From Xenorhabdus miraniensis (GTDB lineage: Bacteria > Pseudomonadota > Gammaproteobacteria > Enterobacterales > Enterobacteriaceae): 64,000 bases of DNA. The DNA lies in contig NZ_NITZ01000016.1 in the NCBI RefSeq assembly GCF_002632615.1, positions 37,012 through 101,011 on the forward strand, written 5' to 3'. A program made the translations under genes and the position numbers. Of the stretch, positions 44,414 to 52,909 are shown one piece after another; the stretch's first letter is position 1; every line of letters starts with the position of its first letter. The notes beneath the pieces were generated by a model. That model worked only from the letters and a program-made list of their open reading frames with translations. It was not told the origin of the DNA and did not search any database.

Positions 44414-44435
44414 AATTGACTCAGGAGATTAAAAA

Positions 44436-45449
44436 ATGAATATGGAAAAATTGGTGGCCCTTAGTGTAAAGCATAATGCTTCTGATCTGCATCTTTGTAT
44501 CGGGCAAGTGCCTATTTTGCGCGTTAATGGTGTGTTATACCCACAGCTGCAATTGGAAAAAATTAAACCCAATGCCCTTGTGGCATGGAGCGAAGAAATC
44601 TTGTCGGAAATTCAGAAGCAGCAGTTACAAAAGCACGGTCATGTTGATTTTGTCGTGGAAATGCCAAATAAACAGCGGCTCAGAGGAAATTTTTTTTATC
44701 AACAATCTCACCTGTCATTGGTATTGCGGCTAATTACGGATCAATGCCCGACCTTGGAACAACTGTATGCCCCCGATATTATCCAACGCCTTACCTTGCA
44801 GGAGACAAGTGGCTTGATATTAGTGACAGGGGCGACGGGAAGCGGTAAATCTACGACGTTGTCAGCGATGATTAATGCGTTAAATGGCCACGGCAATAAA
44901 CATATCATCACGCTGGAAGACCCGATAGAATTCGTTCACCAAAGCCGGAATTGCCTTATACAGCAAAGGCAGGTTGGTAAAGATGTACCGGATTATCATA
45001 CAGCATTGAAAGGTGCATTACGGCAAGATCCAGATGTGATTTTGTTGGGCGAATTACGTGATAAAGAGACGATTCGGCTGGCTCTGACAGCGGCTGAAAC
45101 AGGGCACTTGGTTTTATCAACGTTACATACCCGTGGTGCAATTCAAGCAATAGATCGTCTGGTTGATGTTTTTCCCACAGAAGAGAAAAATTGGGTGTGT
45201 AGCCAATTATCCGGCAGTTTAAAAGCGGTTATATCCCAACAACTGATTCCTGCCAGAGAAGGTGGGAGAGTAGCTATTCATGAAGTTCTGGTCGTCAATC
45301 AAGCCGTCAGCCATTTAGTTAGGGAAGGTAAGAATCACCAAATAGCGACACTAATGCAGACAGGCGCTGCTTGTGGTATGCAAACTTACGAGCAAAGCCG
45401 ACAACAGCGCAAATCGTTAGGATTGCTGGCAGATGAGGGTGGCTGGTAA
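44436..45449 (+). CDS. yggR: PilT-like twitching-motility ATPase YggR
   Basis: The 337-residue protein is a PilT/VirB11-type ATPase with GLILVTGATGSGKSTTLSAM (Walker A), IITLEDPIEFVHQ (Asp box), LRQDPDVILLGELRDKETIRLALTA split across Walker B, and ETGHLVLSTLHTRGA (His box). It is present as an orphan in many enterobacteria beside yggS. Type IV pilus machinery is not visible nearby, apart from a shortened prepilin peptidase at 50828. Confidence 0.94.
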   Translation: MNMEKLVALSVKHNASDLHLCIGQVPILRVNGVLYPQLQLEKIKPNALVAWSEEILSEIQKQQLQKHGHVDFVVEMPNKQRLRGNFFYQQSHLSLVLRLITDQCPTLEQLYAPDIIQRLTLQETSGLILVTGATGSGKSTTLSAMINALNGHGNKHIITLEDPIEFVHQSRNCLIQQRQVGKDVPDYHTALKGALRQDPDVILLGELRDKETIRLALTAAETGHLVLSTLHTRGAIQAIDRLVDVFPTEEKNWVCSQLSGSLKAVISQQLIPAREGGRVAIHEVLVVNQAVSHLVREGKNHQIATLMQTGAACGMQTYEQSRQQRKSLGLLADEGGW

Positions 45450-45461
45450 TAGGGAGGCAGT

Positions 45462-45493
45462 TATAGCCATTTCTTATAGATAAGTATGGCTAT
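45462..45493. terminator. Hairpin between convergent yggR and ruvX
   Basis: TATAGCCAT is repeated inverted as ATGGCTATT, enclosing CTTAT/ATAAG. The structure runs into the ruvX stop codon. It probably terminates both genes. Confidence 0.6.
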
Positions 45494-45915
45494 TATGAAT
45501 ATTGTTGTTCAAACCAGCTTTCCAAAATGATAACAGCAGAAGCTGCATCGACCTTACCTTTATTCAGCGCCTTGTAGCCTCCGTGATCAAATAGATGAGA
45601 ACGGGCTTCCACAGTGGTCAATCGTTCATCATGCAGCTCAACCTGAACGCCAAAACGCCCGTGCAGGCGATTGGCAAACTTACGGGCTTGTGCGGTGACA
45701 GGTTGCTCTGTGCCATCCATATTGAGTGGCAAGCCAACAATAACCAAGTCTGGCTGCCACTCTTTAAGCAATTTCCCGATAAGCTCCCAATTTGGTGAGC
45801 CTTCGTTGGCTTTGAAAGCAGATAGTGCTCTGGCTGTACCCGTGACTTCTTGCCCGATGGCAGCACCAATACTGCGAGTACCAAAATCGAAAGCGATGAT
45901 AGTGCGGTTTTTCAT
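45493..45915 (-). CDS. ruvX: Holliday-junction resolvase-like protein YqgF/RuvX
   Basis: The 140-residue RNase H-fold protein shows [18 protein letters not shown] with the catalytic Asp, [18 protein letters not shown] and [17 protein letters not shown]. It acts in 16S rRNA 5'-end maturation and has been linked to antitermination. It overlaps yqgE by one base, the usual arrangement. Confidence 0.96.
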   Translation of the reverse strand: MKNRTIIAFDFGTRSIGAAIGQEVTGTARALSAFKANEGSPNWELIGKLLKEWQPDLVIVGLPLNMDGTEQPVTAQARKFANRLHGRFGVQVELHDERLTTVEARSHLFDHGGYKALNKGKVDAASAVIILESWFEQQYS

Positions 45916-46478
45916 CAGGCATGTCCTGCTTGTGATGCGAGATTATAAATATTGATCCCTAACAGAGACGCGGCTTCACGCCAGCGATCAACAATAGGGG
46001 TATTAAAAATGATAGAAAGTTCTGCACTGACAGTCAGCCAGCTATTTTCCATAATTTCTTTTTCTAATTGGCCTGTTTCCCAACTTGAATACCCGAGAGT
46101 CATCAACACATTTTTTGGTTGACGGGGAGTTCCCAGTGCTTCCAGCATATCTTTGGAAGTTGTGATCATGGTTTCATCGGAGATCTGGATACTGGAGCCA
46201 AATCCTGATTGTGGTGTATGCAGAATAAAGCCGTGCTCTTCGGATAAAGGCCCGCCAGCCATTACTGGTCTATTGAGATCGATAGTAATATCTCTGTCTT
46301 CGGGGGCGATATCCAACTTCTGTAAGATATTCTGGATAGAAACCTGGGCTATTGGTTTATTGATAATTAATCCCATTGCCCCGTTTTGATCATGTTCGCA
46401 GATATAAACTACAGAGCGGTTGAAATAAGGATCAGAGAGCGAAGGCATGGCAATAAGAAAATGGTGCTGTAGATTCAT
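45915..46478 (-). CDS. yqgE: YqgE/AlgH family protein
   Basis: The 187-residue protein matches YqgE (UPF0301): [58 protein letters not shown] and [19 protein letters not shown]. Its biochemical role is unknown. In most enterobacteria gshB is directly upstream; here 2.2 kb of accessory DNA (IS1 scar plus an acylase gene) has been inserted between them. Confidence 0.95.
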   Translation of the reverse strand: MNLQHHFLIAMPSLSDPYFNRSVVYICEHDQNGAMGLIINKPIAQVSIQNILQKLDIAPEDRDITIDLNRPVMAGGPLSEEHGFILHTPQSGFGSSIQISDETMITTSKDMLEALGTPRQPKNVLMTLGYSSWETGQLEKEIMENSWLTVSAELSIIFNTPIVDRWREAASLLGINIYNLASQAGHA

Positions 46479-46674
46479 GTGTTTTCTGATAATTATTTTG
46501 GCAATGTAAGAGTGATTTGGCCCACCAGTATGTGGGTTAGACGTAGCCCTTTATACAAGGACTACGCTTGATTTTCAATGAATTAAAAATCCATTGGGGG
46601 GCTATAATTTTTCAGTTCCATCCGCTTTAGTAGATGGAATGTGGATACTTCCTCCAATATCATCAGTCTGGTTT

Positions 46675-47122
46675 CACCCACGCAGATCATGAGTTATAGT
46701 TGATATGGCGCTGAATAACTCTGGTGTCAGGGATACGGCCCGGGTCCTGAAGGTCGGTATTAATACAGTCATTCGCACCTTAAAAAGTTCACGCCAAGCA
46801 ACGTAACCACGCTGCCGCTTGCGGGGAGTGACGTTCAGATTATCGGTGAAATAGATGAGCAATGGTCGTTTGTGGGTCACAAGAAAAGTCAACGTAGGCT
46901 CTGGTATGCCTGGAGACCCAATATTACGATTGCCTTCCTGAGGAAAAACACCTCACTGGAAAGAAATTTATTCAACGTATCGAGAGAACTCATCTCACCC
47001 TCCGTAGCCGGATAAAGAGGCTGAATCGAAAAACGATAGGCTATTCCAAATCAGAAGAGATACACGACAAGGTGATAGGAACGTTCATTGAGCGTAACTA
47101 CTATATTTCACAAGCAATCTAA
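46675..47122 (+). pseudogene. IS1-family transposase remnant
   Basis: Reading frames on the plus strand give IS1 InsA (DMALNNSGVRDTARVLKVG, then INTVIRTLKSSRQAT) and then, after frame changes, InsB pieces: EIDEQWSFVGHKKSQRRLWYAW, RIERTHLTLRSRIKRLNRKT, and YSKSEEIHDKVIGTFIERNYY at the end. Several stops and frameshifts break it, and the start of InsA is missing. It marks a past insertion between yqgE and gshB. The flanks 46479-46674 and 47123-47570 show no gene. Confidence 0.85.
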
Positions 47123-47570
47123 CCATTGGGTTCATGACCAAAAAATATGCAGATGAAGCCGGTATGATTATTGCTTCCTGGGGTAATAACGGAACTTATT
47201 TTGGTAGGTATAAGAACGTGTAAGTATGTAAAAATATATCATTGTGTAACTAAGTATATCAAAAAAACTATTTTTAACTTACTGAATAAGTTCTATTTTA
47301 CCATATACCATAAGCTGATGCCTCAGCTGTTATGTTATTCAATGAAATTAATTTGTAGTTTAGAAAAATCCTTTCATGCGGCATGGCATCTAAATTATTT
47401 ATAGGAGGAAGAGATTTTATTAATTTCCATTTAGTCATTTTATGTCATTCTTAAGCTCGTGAGAGAATTATCTATATATCTCTCATTGAATTTAGGCATA
47501 AAGTGAAGAAAAATAATTTCTATAACGTGAAGAAATCTATCTGTTTTCAATTTTTATCTTAGGAGATGAT

Positions 47571-48581
47571 ATGTGTACTCGTATAGTTTATTTAGGTGAA
47601 AATGAGCAAACCATGACAGCAAGAACGATGGATTGGAAACACGAAATCGGGACAAATTTATGGATATTTCCACGAGGCATGAACAGGGATGGTATTGCAG
47701 GCCCTAATTCTATTAAATGGAAATCTAAATATGGTAGTGTGATTGCATCTGGCTTCGATATTTCAACCACAGATGGTATTAACGAAAAAGGTCTTATGGC
47801 TAACTTATTATGGTTAGCTGAATCTAAATATCCACAACCAAATGATAAGCGGCCTGCATTATCAATTTCATTGTGGGCGCAATATATGCTAGATAATTAC
47901 GCGACAGTAGCTGAAGCCGTTGAATCACTGGAAAAGACGCCTTTTGTAGTGATGACGGATCAAATGGAAGGCGAAGACCGTTTAGCGACGTTGCATTTAT
48001 CATTATCAGATGCGAGTGGTGATAGTGCAATTATCGAATATATTGACGGTAAACAAGTGATCCATCATAGCCGTGAATATCAGGTGATGACGAATTCACC
48101 AACGTATGAAGAACAATTGGAAATGCAGAAATATTGGGACGGAATTGATGGCACAGTGGAGCTTCCAGGCACCAATCGTTCTCCGGACAGATTTGCTCGC
48201 GCTCAATTCTATATTAATGCTATCTCACAAGAAACGACACCCAATAAAGCTGTTGCTGGTGTGTTCAGTGTTATTCGTAACGTTTCGGTTCCTTACGGGT
48301 TAGGGGAAGCGCTAGAAAATTCCCCAGAAATTTCATCAACACGTTGGCGGACATTGGTTGATCATAAACGCCAACTCTATTTCTTTGAGTCTGTATTAAC
48401 ACCGAATATTTTCTGGACAGATCTAAAGAAAATCGATTTCTCAGCCGAAACCGGTAAAGTGAAGAAACTGGAATTAGGTGAAGGGCAAAGCAATATTTTC
48501 TCAGGTGATGCCACTAAAGATTATGTTGATAGCAAACCTTTTGAGTTTAAAGGGTTATCTGATAAGCAACTCGATCATTAA
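47571..48581 (+). CDS. Choloylglycine hydrolase / penicillin acylase family protein
   Basis: The 336-residue Ntn hydrolase starts MCTRIVYLGENEQTMTARTMDW. After removal of Met1, Cys2 becomes the N-terminal nucleophile, with the conserved Arg and Asp in TARTMDW and Asn in YQVMTNSPTYEEQL. Relatives cleave the amide bonds of conjugated bile acids, penicillin V or N-acyl-homoserine lactones; Gram-negative members favour the last two or remain undefined. There is no signal peptide, so it acts in the cytoplasm. AGGAGATGAT precedes the ATG and a strong terminator follows. It sits alone beside an IS1 scar, which suggests acquisition. Confidence 0.88.
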   Translation: MCTRIVYLGENEQTMTARTMDWKHEIGTNLWIFPRGMNRDGIAGPNSIKWKSKYGSVIASGFDISTTDGINEKGLMANLLWLAESKYPQPNDKRPALSISLWAQYMLDNYATVAEAVESLEKTPFVVMTDQMEGEDRLATLHLSLSDASGDSAIIEYIDGKQVIHHSREYQVMTNSPTYEEQLEMQKYWDGIDGTVELPGTNRSPDRFARAQFYINAISQETTPNKAVAGVFSVIRNVSVPYGLGEALENSPEISSTRWRTLVDHKRQLYFFESVLTPNIFWTDLKKIDFSAETGKVKKLELGEGQSNIFSGDATKDYVDSKPFEFKGLSDKQLDH

Positions 48582-48621
48582 ATTTATGGGTACCTGTAGG
48601 TAATTGCATATAATAAACGAG

Positions 48622-48650
48622 AAAGCCCTTCGAAAATAGAAGGGCTTTTG
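48622..48650 (+). terminator. Intrinsic terminator after the acylase gene
   Basis: AAAGCCCTTC (48622-48631), loop GAAAATA, GAAGGGCTTT (48639-48648), then T. It also faces the convergent gshB. Confidence 0.85.
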
Positions 48651-48726
48651 CTAAAAAAAACCACAAGTATGTGGGCACTGATTATAAATGGCAAATGTTG
48701 CCAGGAAACGAAAGTTGTCCGGGCTA

Positions 48727-49686
48727 TTATGCTATCTGTTTTTCCAATCGTTTTTCGATAGCATTCATTAGCATGCCAGTAATCGAAATGTCAGGGAATG
48801 CAGCCTCTATTTCACGAACGCAAGTCGGGCTGGTGACGTTAATCTCAGTTAAACGATCGCCAATGATATCTAGCCCAACAAAGATTAACCCTTTCTCTTT
48901 TAAGACTGGCGCAACTGCACGGGCGATCGCCCAGTCACTTTCTGACAATGGGCGGGCTTCTCCACGTCCACCGGCTGCAAGGTTGCCACGAGTCTCTCCC
49001 TGAGCTGGAATACGCGCCAGACAATAAGGTACAGGTTCGCCATCAACAACCAATACGCGTTTATCACCATCTTTGATGGCTGGTAGAAAGTTTTGAGCCA
49101 TACAATATCGGCTGCCATGTTCAGTCAGGGTTTCAATAATTACCCCGACGTTGGCATCATCTTGCTTCAGACGAAAAATCGAAGCGCCTCCCATACCATC
49201 TAACGGTTTAAAAATTACATCGCCATGTTTTTGGTGGAATTCGCGTAAATTTTTTGCATTGCGAGTTACCAGTGTATCGGGTGTCAACTCTGGGAACCAG
49301 GCGGTAAATAGCTTTTCATTGCAGTCGCGCAGGCTTTGAGGCTTATTAACAATCAGGCTGCCTTTAGCTTCAGCTCTTTCAAGAATATAGGTAGCATAAA
49401 TGTACTCAGTATCAAAAGGCGGATCCTTGCGCATCAGAATGACTTGCAAAGTATCAAGGGCTATATCTTGTTCACTACCAAACTGGTACCACTGCTGTGG
49501 ATTTTCTTCTACTGTGAGCAAACGGGTGCGGGCACGGGCTTCTCCTTGGTACAGGTAGAGATCGTTCATTTCCATATAATGGATTTCCCAGCCACGTTTT
49601 TGTGCTTCCAACAGCATGGCAAAACTAGTGTCTTTCTTGATTTTGATGGATGAAATTGGATCCATCACTATACCGAGCTTGATCAT
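48727..49686 (-). CDS. gshB: Glutathione synthetase
   Basis: The 319-residue ATP-grasp enzyme joins gamma-glutamylcysteine and glycine. Blocks are LGIVMDPISSIKIKKDTSFA, MRKDPPFDTEYIYATYILERA, DVIFKPLDGMGGASIFRLK (ATP loop), GETRGNLAAGGRGEARPL and INVTSPTCVREIEAAF. Length matches E. coli GshB (315). It follows rsmE by 9 bp in the conserved order. Confidence 0.97.
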   Translation of the reverse strand: MIKLGIVMDPISSIKIKKDTSFAMLLEAQKRGWEIHYMEMNDLYLYQGEARARTRLLTVEENPQQWYQFGSEQDIALDTLQVILMRKDPPFDTEYIYATYILERAEAKGSLIVNKPQSLRDCNEKLFTAWFPELTPDTLVTRNAKNLREFHQKHGDVIFKPLDGMGGASIFRLKQDDANVGVIIETLTEHGSRYCMAQNFLPAIKDGDKRVLVVDGEPVPYCLARIPAQGETRGNLAAGGRGEARPLSESDWAIARAVAPVLKEKGLIFVGLDIIGDRLTEINVTSPTCVREIEAAFPDISITGMLMNAIEKRLEKQIA

Positions 49687-49695
49687 TTCTTCTCC

Positions 49696-50427
49696 TTAAC
49701 CCAGATCACCAAAACGTACTTGCAGTGCGGTAATTGCGGTGAGTGCCGTAGTTTCTGTCCTCAGGACGCGAGGCCCTAACAGGATATCAGTAAATTGATA
49801 TTTTGCTGTCATTTCAATTTCTTCAGCGGACAATCCCCCTTCAGGCCCAATTAATAGGCGTACTTTTTCCACGGGTAGCGGGAGGGTATTGATACTTTGG
49901 TTAGCACGGGGGTGCAGATTTAATTTTAGGCTGTCATCGTTTTCCTTGCACCATGCTTCAAGTAACATGACCGGACGGATCTCAGGAATACGATTACGTC
50001 CGCACTGTTCACAAGCAGAAATGACAATTTTTTTCCATTGTTGTAATTTTTTCTCCAGCCTTTCCGCATCCAGTTTTACACCACAACGTTCAGAAAGTAA
50101 TGGCGTGATAGTGCTGACACCGAGTTCCACGGATTTTTGGATTGTAAATTCCATTTTCTCACCGCGGGACATGACTTGCCCCAAATGCAGGTTCAGGGGG
50201 GATTCATGATCTGATAATTGGCTATTAAGGATACGCACCTGAACTGTTTTTTTACTGGCTTCAGTGATTTCTGCATCAAAAACCTGATTGCTGCCATCAA
50301 AGAGTTGTAATGCCTGCCCGTTACTCATTCTGAGTACGCGACCAACGTGATTGGCTGCATCATCGCTCAGATAGATTTTAGCTCCTGCTGAGAGCGGTTC
50401 AGGGTGATAGATGCGGGGAATTCGCAT
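49696..50427 (-). CDS. rsmE: 16S rRNA (uracil1498-N3)-methyltransferase
   Basis: The 243-residue SPOUT-class enzyme methylates U1498 of 16S rRNA. Blocks are [57 protein letters not shown] and [16 protein letters not shown], the SAM-binding knot. The start at 50427 matches homologues; the frame stays open to 50628 without support. In E. coli endA lies upstream; here the backbone is broken and accessory DNA begins. Confidence 0.96.
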   Translation of the reverse strand: MRIPRIYHPEPLSAGAKIYLSDDAANHVGRVLRMSNGQALQLFDGSNQVFDAEITEASKKTVQVRILNSQLSDHESPLNLHLGQVMSRGEKMEFTIQKSVELGVSTITPLLSERCGVKLDAERLEKKLQQWKKIVISACEQCGRNRIPEIRPVMLLEAWCKENDDSLKLNLHPRANQSINTLPLPVEKVRLLIGPEGGLSAEEIEMTAKYQFTDILLGPRVLRTETTALTAITALQVRFGDLG

Positions 50428-50827
50428 ATTTCTTCTTTCCTTCTTTTTCCGGATGTCTCCGGCATGGCGCAAACAGCCATATGACAAAATTGATTCATCG
50501 CCATGATAAATGAGCGCTGTTTGCGTGATCAAGCTATCTCTTATCTTAGGGAATACAAGATATCTCCTTGCGAGCTGGCTCGCATATTTATTTAGTAATT
50601 GCTGTTTTAAATAAATATCTGTTGCCAATGATGGGAATAAAAAATTAGTATTCCTCCTGTCCTGATTGATATTGGGAAATATGGAAAGAATACAGTAACA
50701 AGGATGTTATTTACAAAGGAGTGTTTTATAAGGTGGCTTTTAATAAAGAAGCCTTTTATAAAGTCAGAGTATTTACAAGCGTAAAAGGTAATTTGTTATT
50801 TTAACTAACTTAGATTGTATAATAATA
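50428..50827. other. Gene-free junction between backbone and NRPS region
   Basis: No gene is recognised. The plus-strand stretch 50700-50760 contains short repeats of a TTTTATAA type. The conserved enterobacterial gene order stops here. Confidence 0.4.
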
Positions 50828-51286
50828 ATGTTCTTCTGTAGCACTTTGCTATTATTATCAGTTATTGATATTAAAACGTATAGTTTGCCGGATGTTATTA
50901 CACTGCCTTTATTATGGATTGGGCTTTTATTTAATATTGATGCTAATCTGGTTCCAATAGAGAGTGCAATATACGGCGCCATATCAGGGTATCTATTTTT
51001 ATGGTTTTTGTATTGGTTGTGTCGATATACCTTCAAGAAAGAGGGGATAGGCTATGGGGATCTCAAATTAACCGCAGCCATTGGTGCATGGTTAGGGGTG
51101 GAAATGATACCAATATTGATGCTGATGGCTTCATTATCTGGTTTGTTGGGGTTTGTGCTGGTGGGATTGAAAAGGAAGTCTTACCCTGAATTTATCGCAT
51201 TTGGGCCTTATTTATGTTTATCCGCAATCGTGTTGATGGGAATAGTGTTGATGGGGTTGTCACTGAGTGATATTACTTATGCCTAA
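50828..51286 (+). CDS. Prepilin peptidase (A24), N-terminally shortened
   Basis: The 152-residue integral membrane protein has both Asp motifs of A24 leader peptidases: the first in LLLLSVIDIKTYSLPDVITL (D-x-x-T-x-x-L-P-D) and the second in KKEGIGYGDLKLTAAIGAWL (GxGDxK). At least four membrane segments can be seen. Full prepilin peptidases have about 70-130 further residues at the N-terminus, including a cytoplasmic zinc or methylase loop that is missing here. It may be a minimal peptidase or a decaying gene, as the start has no clear ribosome site and flanking DNA is degraded. Confidence 0.7.
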   Translation: MFFCSTLLLLSVIDIKTYSLPDVITLPLLWIGLLFNIDANLVPIESAIYGAISGYLFLWFLYWLCRYTFKKEGIGYGDLKLTAAIGAWLGVEMIPILMLMASLSGLLGFVLVGLKRKSYPEFIAFGPYLCLSAIVLMGIVLMGLSLSDITYA

Positions 51287-51303
51287 TATACTTTTAATCT
51301 TCC

Positions 51304-51502
51304 AAATCAACGTGGTGTGATTGATATTATTAAATACTCTAAGGCAATCACTGGAATTGAAAAAATATATGCAGTTATTGGTGGCCTGCATTTACGCTAT
51401 GCTTTACCGCTTAAATTATTGATGATTAGAAAGTACATCAATAAAGAAAATATACAATATGTTTATGCGTGTTATTGTAGTGGTGTGTGGGGAAGATTAT
51501 GA
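51304..51502 (+). pseudogene. Fragment of a metallo-beta-lactamase-fold hydrolase
   Basis: The frame gives GVIDIIKYSKAITGIEKIYA, then VIGGLHLRYA and IQYVYACYCSGVWG. This matches the C-terminal part of DHPS-type MBL-fold proteins, where GLVNILEYAKKLTG, VYAVIGGFHL and a YPCHCTG motif occur. There is no N-terminal metal motif (H-x-H-x-D-H) and no start with a ribosome site, so it is a relic. Confidence 0.6.
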
Positions 51503-51774
51503 CATATCGAATGCGAAAAATCTTTCTACTGGGTAATCTATTGTGCTTGATTGAAACTATTTAATAACAAAATAGTGATTGTTAGGCTGTTGTACAATTA
51601 AGTAGATATTCAGGATAGGTAATTTTTAATATTGGGAGATGTGTAATTATCAACAGTTATAATTTCTTTGAATTGCATTCCATCATCGGTTGTATTGGTG
51701 TTGATTGTAAACCGAGGGAAATAAAAAGTGGCGGAGAGAAAGGACTTGCACCTATAGTACACATTCTGCCCATG

Positions 51775-51992
51775 TTGGACGTTAAAAGCATCCAGATGGT
51801 TTAGGCTGCTTATTTTGCCCATGCTGGATGTTAAAAGCATCCAGATGGTTAGGCAGCTCATCCTGTATACGGCTAGACGTTGGAAGCATCTAGTTGGTTT
51901 AGGCCGCTTATCCTACATGCGCTAGACGTTGGAAGCATCTAGTTGGCTTTAGGCTGTTTACCCTGCATATTCTAGATGTTTGAAGCATCTAG
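51775..51992. repeat. Five-copy 49-50 bp repeat with a covarying 21-bp palindrome
   Basis: Palindromic cores of 21 bp start at 51775, 51824, 51873, 51922 and 51972, thus every 49-50 bp. Each is a 7-bp stem around a 7-base loop: copy 2 is CTGGATG-TTAAAAG-CATCCAG, copies 3 and 4 CTAGACG-TTGGAAG-CATCTAG, copy 5 CTAGATG-TTTGAAG-CATCTAG. The third stem pair is G-C in copies 1-2 and A-T in 3-5, a compensatory change. Between cores lies a shared linker of the type TTGGTTTAGGCCGCTTATCC. It is not a CRISPR array because the linkers are related to each other. Confidence 0.85.
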
Positions 51993-52159
51993 TTAGCTGA
52001 GGTTGCTAGCCTGTCTCTCCGCCGACTCCAACAATAAGAAAAGTGGGATTTTTATTCAAGCCGAATTATTGCGTTATGGATTATTGATCACAATTTAAGT
52101 CTGTTAATTATTTCAAATCATCAAAAGGCATTAATTGTCACATCAATTAAGGTGAGATT

Positions 52160-52231
52160 ATGTTTATTCTAAAAGTTTTTTCTTTCTTTAAAATGTTATT
52201 TTATTGGGTTTTTGTATGTAGGGTAATATAA
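52160..52231 (+). CDS. Very small hydrophobic ORF (23 aa)
   Basis: ATG at 52160 follows GGTGAG by three bases and opens a 23-residue peptide, MFILKVFSFFKMLFYWVFVC plus three residues, which is a single hydrophobic segment with two Lys near the start. Such peptides occur as membrane-acting toxins of type I systems or by chance in AT-rich DNA. Unproven. Confidence 0.25.
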   Translation: MFILKVFSFFKMLFYWVFVCRVI

Positions 52232-52363
52232 AGTGAAAGGTGGATGTTAACACAGGTGTTAATATTTATTTAAGCTGTTTTATTATTTATTTTTCTGGCG
52301 GTGTTTGAAATAAACGTTTTTTCAGTATCTTTGCGATTGAGCTGATATTCAGGAAGGGTTACT

Positions 52364-52552
52364 ATGTTGGGGAATATAATGTCCAATAATTACAGTTGCT
52401 TTGGATTTCATTCCACTATCGGTTTCTTTGATTCGCCGACCATTTTGAGAAGTCATTTAGATATGCTGTCTTTATCAATACTACTTTTTCTCCACCTATA
52501 TATTATTGGTTTTATATATTTTAATACCCTGGAGTGTAAACTAATTAAATAA
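52364..52552 (+). CDS. Small membrane protein, 62 aa, unknown
   Basis: The ATG at 52364 follows a good AGGAAGG ribosome site at six bases. The peptide starts MLGNIMSNNYSCFGFHSTIG, then FFDSP, and has one membrane segment (LSLSILLFLHLYIIGFIYF, residues about 35-54) before a short charged end. A diverged copy of its 5' part lies 730 bp upstream (about 51634), where NSYNFFELHSIIG can be read in a frame without a proper start. The duplication and the ribosome site argue for a real gene. I do not recognise the family. Confidence 0.45.
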   Translation: MLGNIMSNNYSCFGFHSTIGFFDSPTILRSHLDMLSLSILLFLHLYIIGFIYFNTLECKLIK

Positions 52553-52611
52553 TTTGATTTATTATAATTAATATCATTTTAAACCTGTATCTTGAAGTAG
52601 GGAAAGTAAAT

Positions 52612-52689
52612 ATGAGGATAGTAAATGGAGTTAACAAAAATGGAATTTCTATTCCAATTTATCTTGCTAATTATTTAACTCATTGTTAA
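52612..52689 (+). CDS. Very small ORF (25 aa)
   Basis: ATG at 52612 is preceded by AGGGAAAG and encodes MRIVNGVNKNGISIPIYLAN followed by YLTHC. It is one of several short frames with ribosome-like sites between the repeat array and the NRPS. Nothing else supports it. Confidence 0.2.
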   Translation: MRIVNGVNKNGISIPIYLANYLTHC

Positions 52690-52753
52690 CAACATTATTA
52701 CTTCATAACGTTAACTTTATCACTATTTATCGGGCTATTGTATTTAAAGTCTG

Positions 52754-52906
52754 ATGAAAAAATACTGCTTAAATATCTTGATTAATGCCTTATGTATTAG
52801 TTGTATTTCTCTCCAATCAAATGAACAAAAAGTAAGAAAAATATTTTTGATGATTCTAAAGAATGATCATTTTCAAATAACTAACAGATTCGTTGAGGTG
52901 AGGTAA
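52754..52906 (+). CDS. 50-aa ORF ending three bases before the NRPS start
   Basis: ATG at 52754 opens 50 codons starting MKKYCLNILINALCISCISL, which looks like an export signal or hydrophobic leader, and ends TTT... ITNRFVEVR with TAA at 52904-52906. Its last codons (GTT GAG GTG AGG) form the ribosome site of the NRPS, whose ATG is at 52910. Ribosomes finishing this ORF would sit on that site, so it could act as a coupling or regulatory leader. No ribosome site is obvious before its own ATG, so it may be chance. Confidence 0.35.
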   Translation: MKKYCLNILINALCISCISLQSNEQKVRKIFLMILKNDHFQITNRFVEVR

Positions 52907-52909
52907 TAA

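Larger units (their letters stand above)
51503..52363. other. Non-coding region with short repeats upstream of the NRPS
   Basis: Apart from the repeat array at 51775-51992 and the small ORF at 52160, no gene is visible. The sequence at about 51634-51710 is a diverged copy of 52362-52440, the start of the small-peptide gene. Confidence 0.45.

Noticed and set aside
47171..47404. 77-codon plus-strand ORF after the IS1 remnant
   Set aside because: No ribosome site or recognisable motif; composition is that of surrounding non-coding DNA.
51775..51992. CRISPR array
   Set aside because: The repeats are evenly spaced and palindromic, but the linkers are clearly related in sequence and no cas genes are present.
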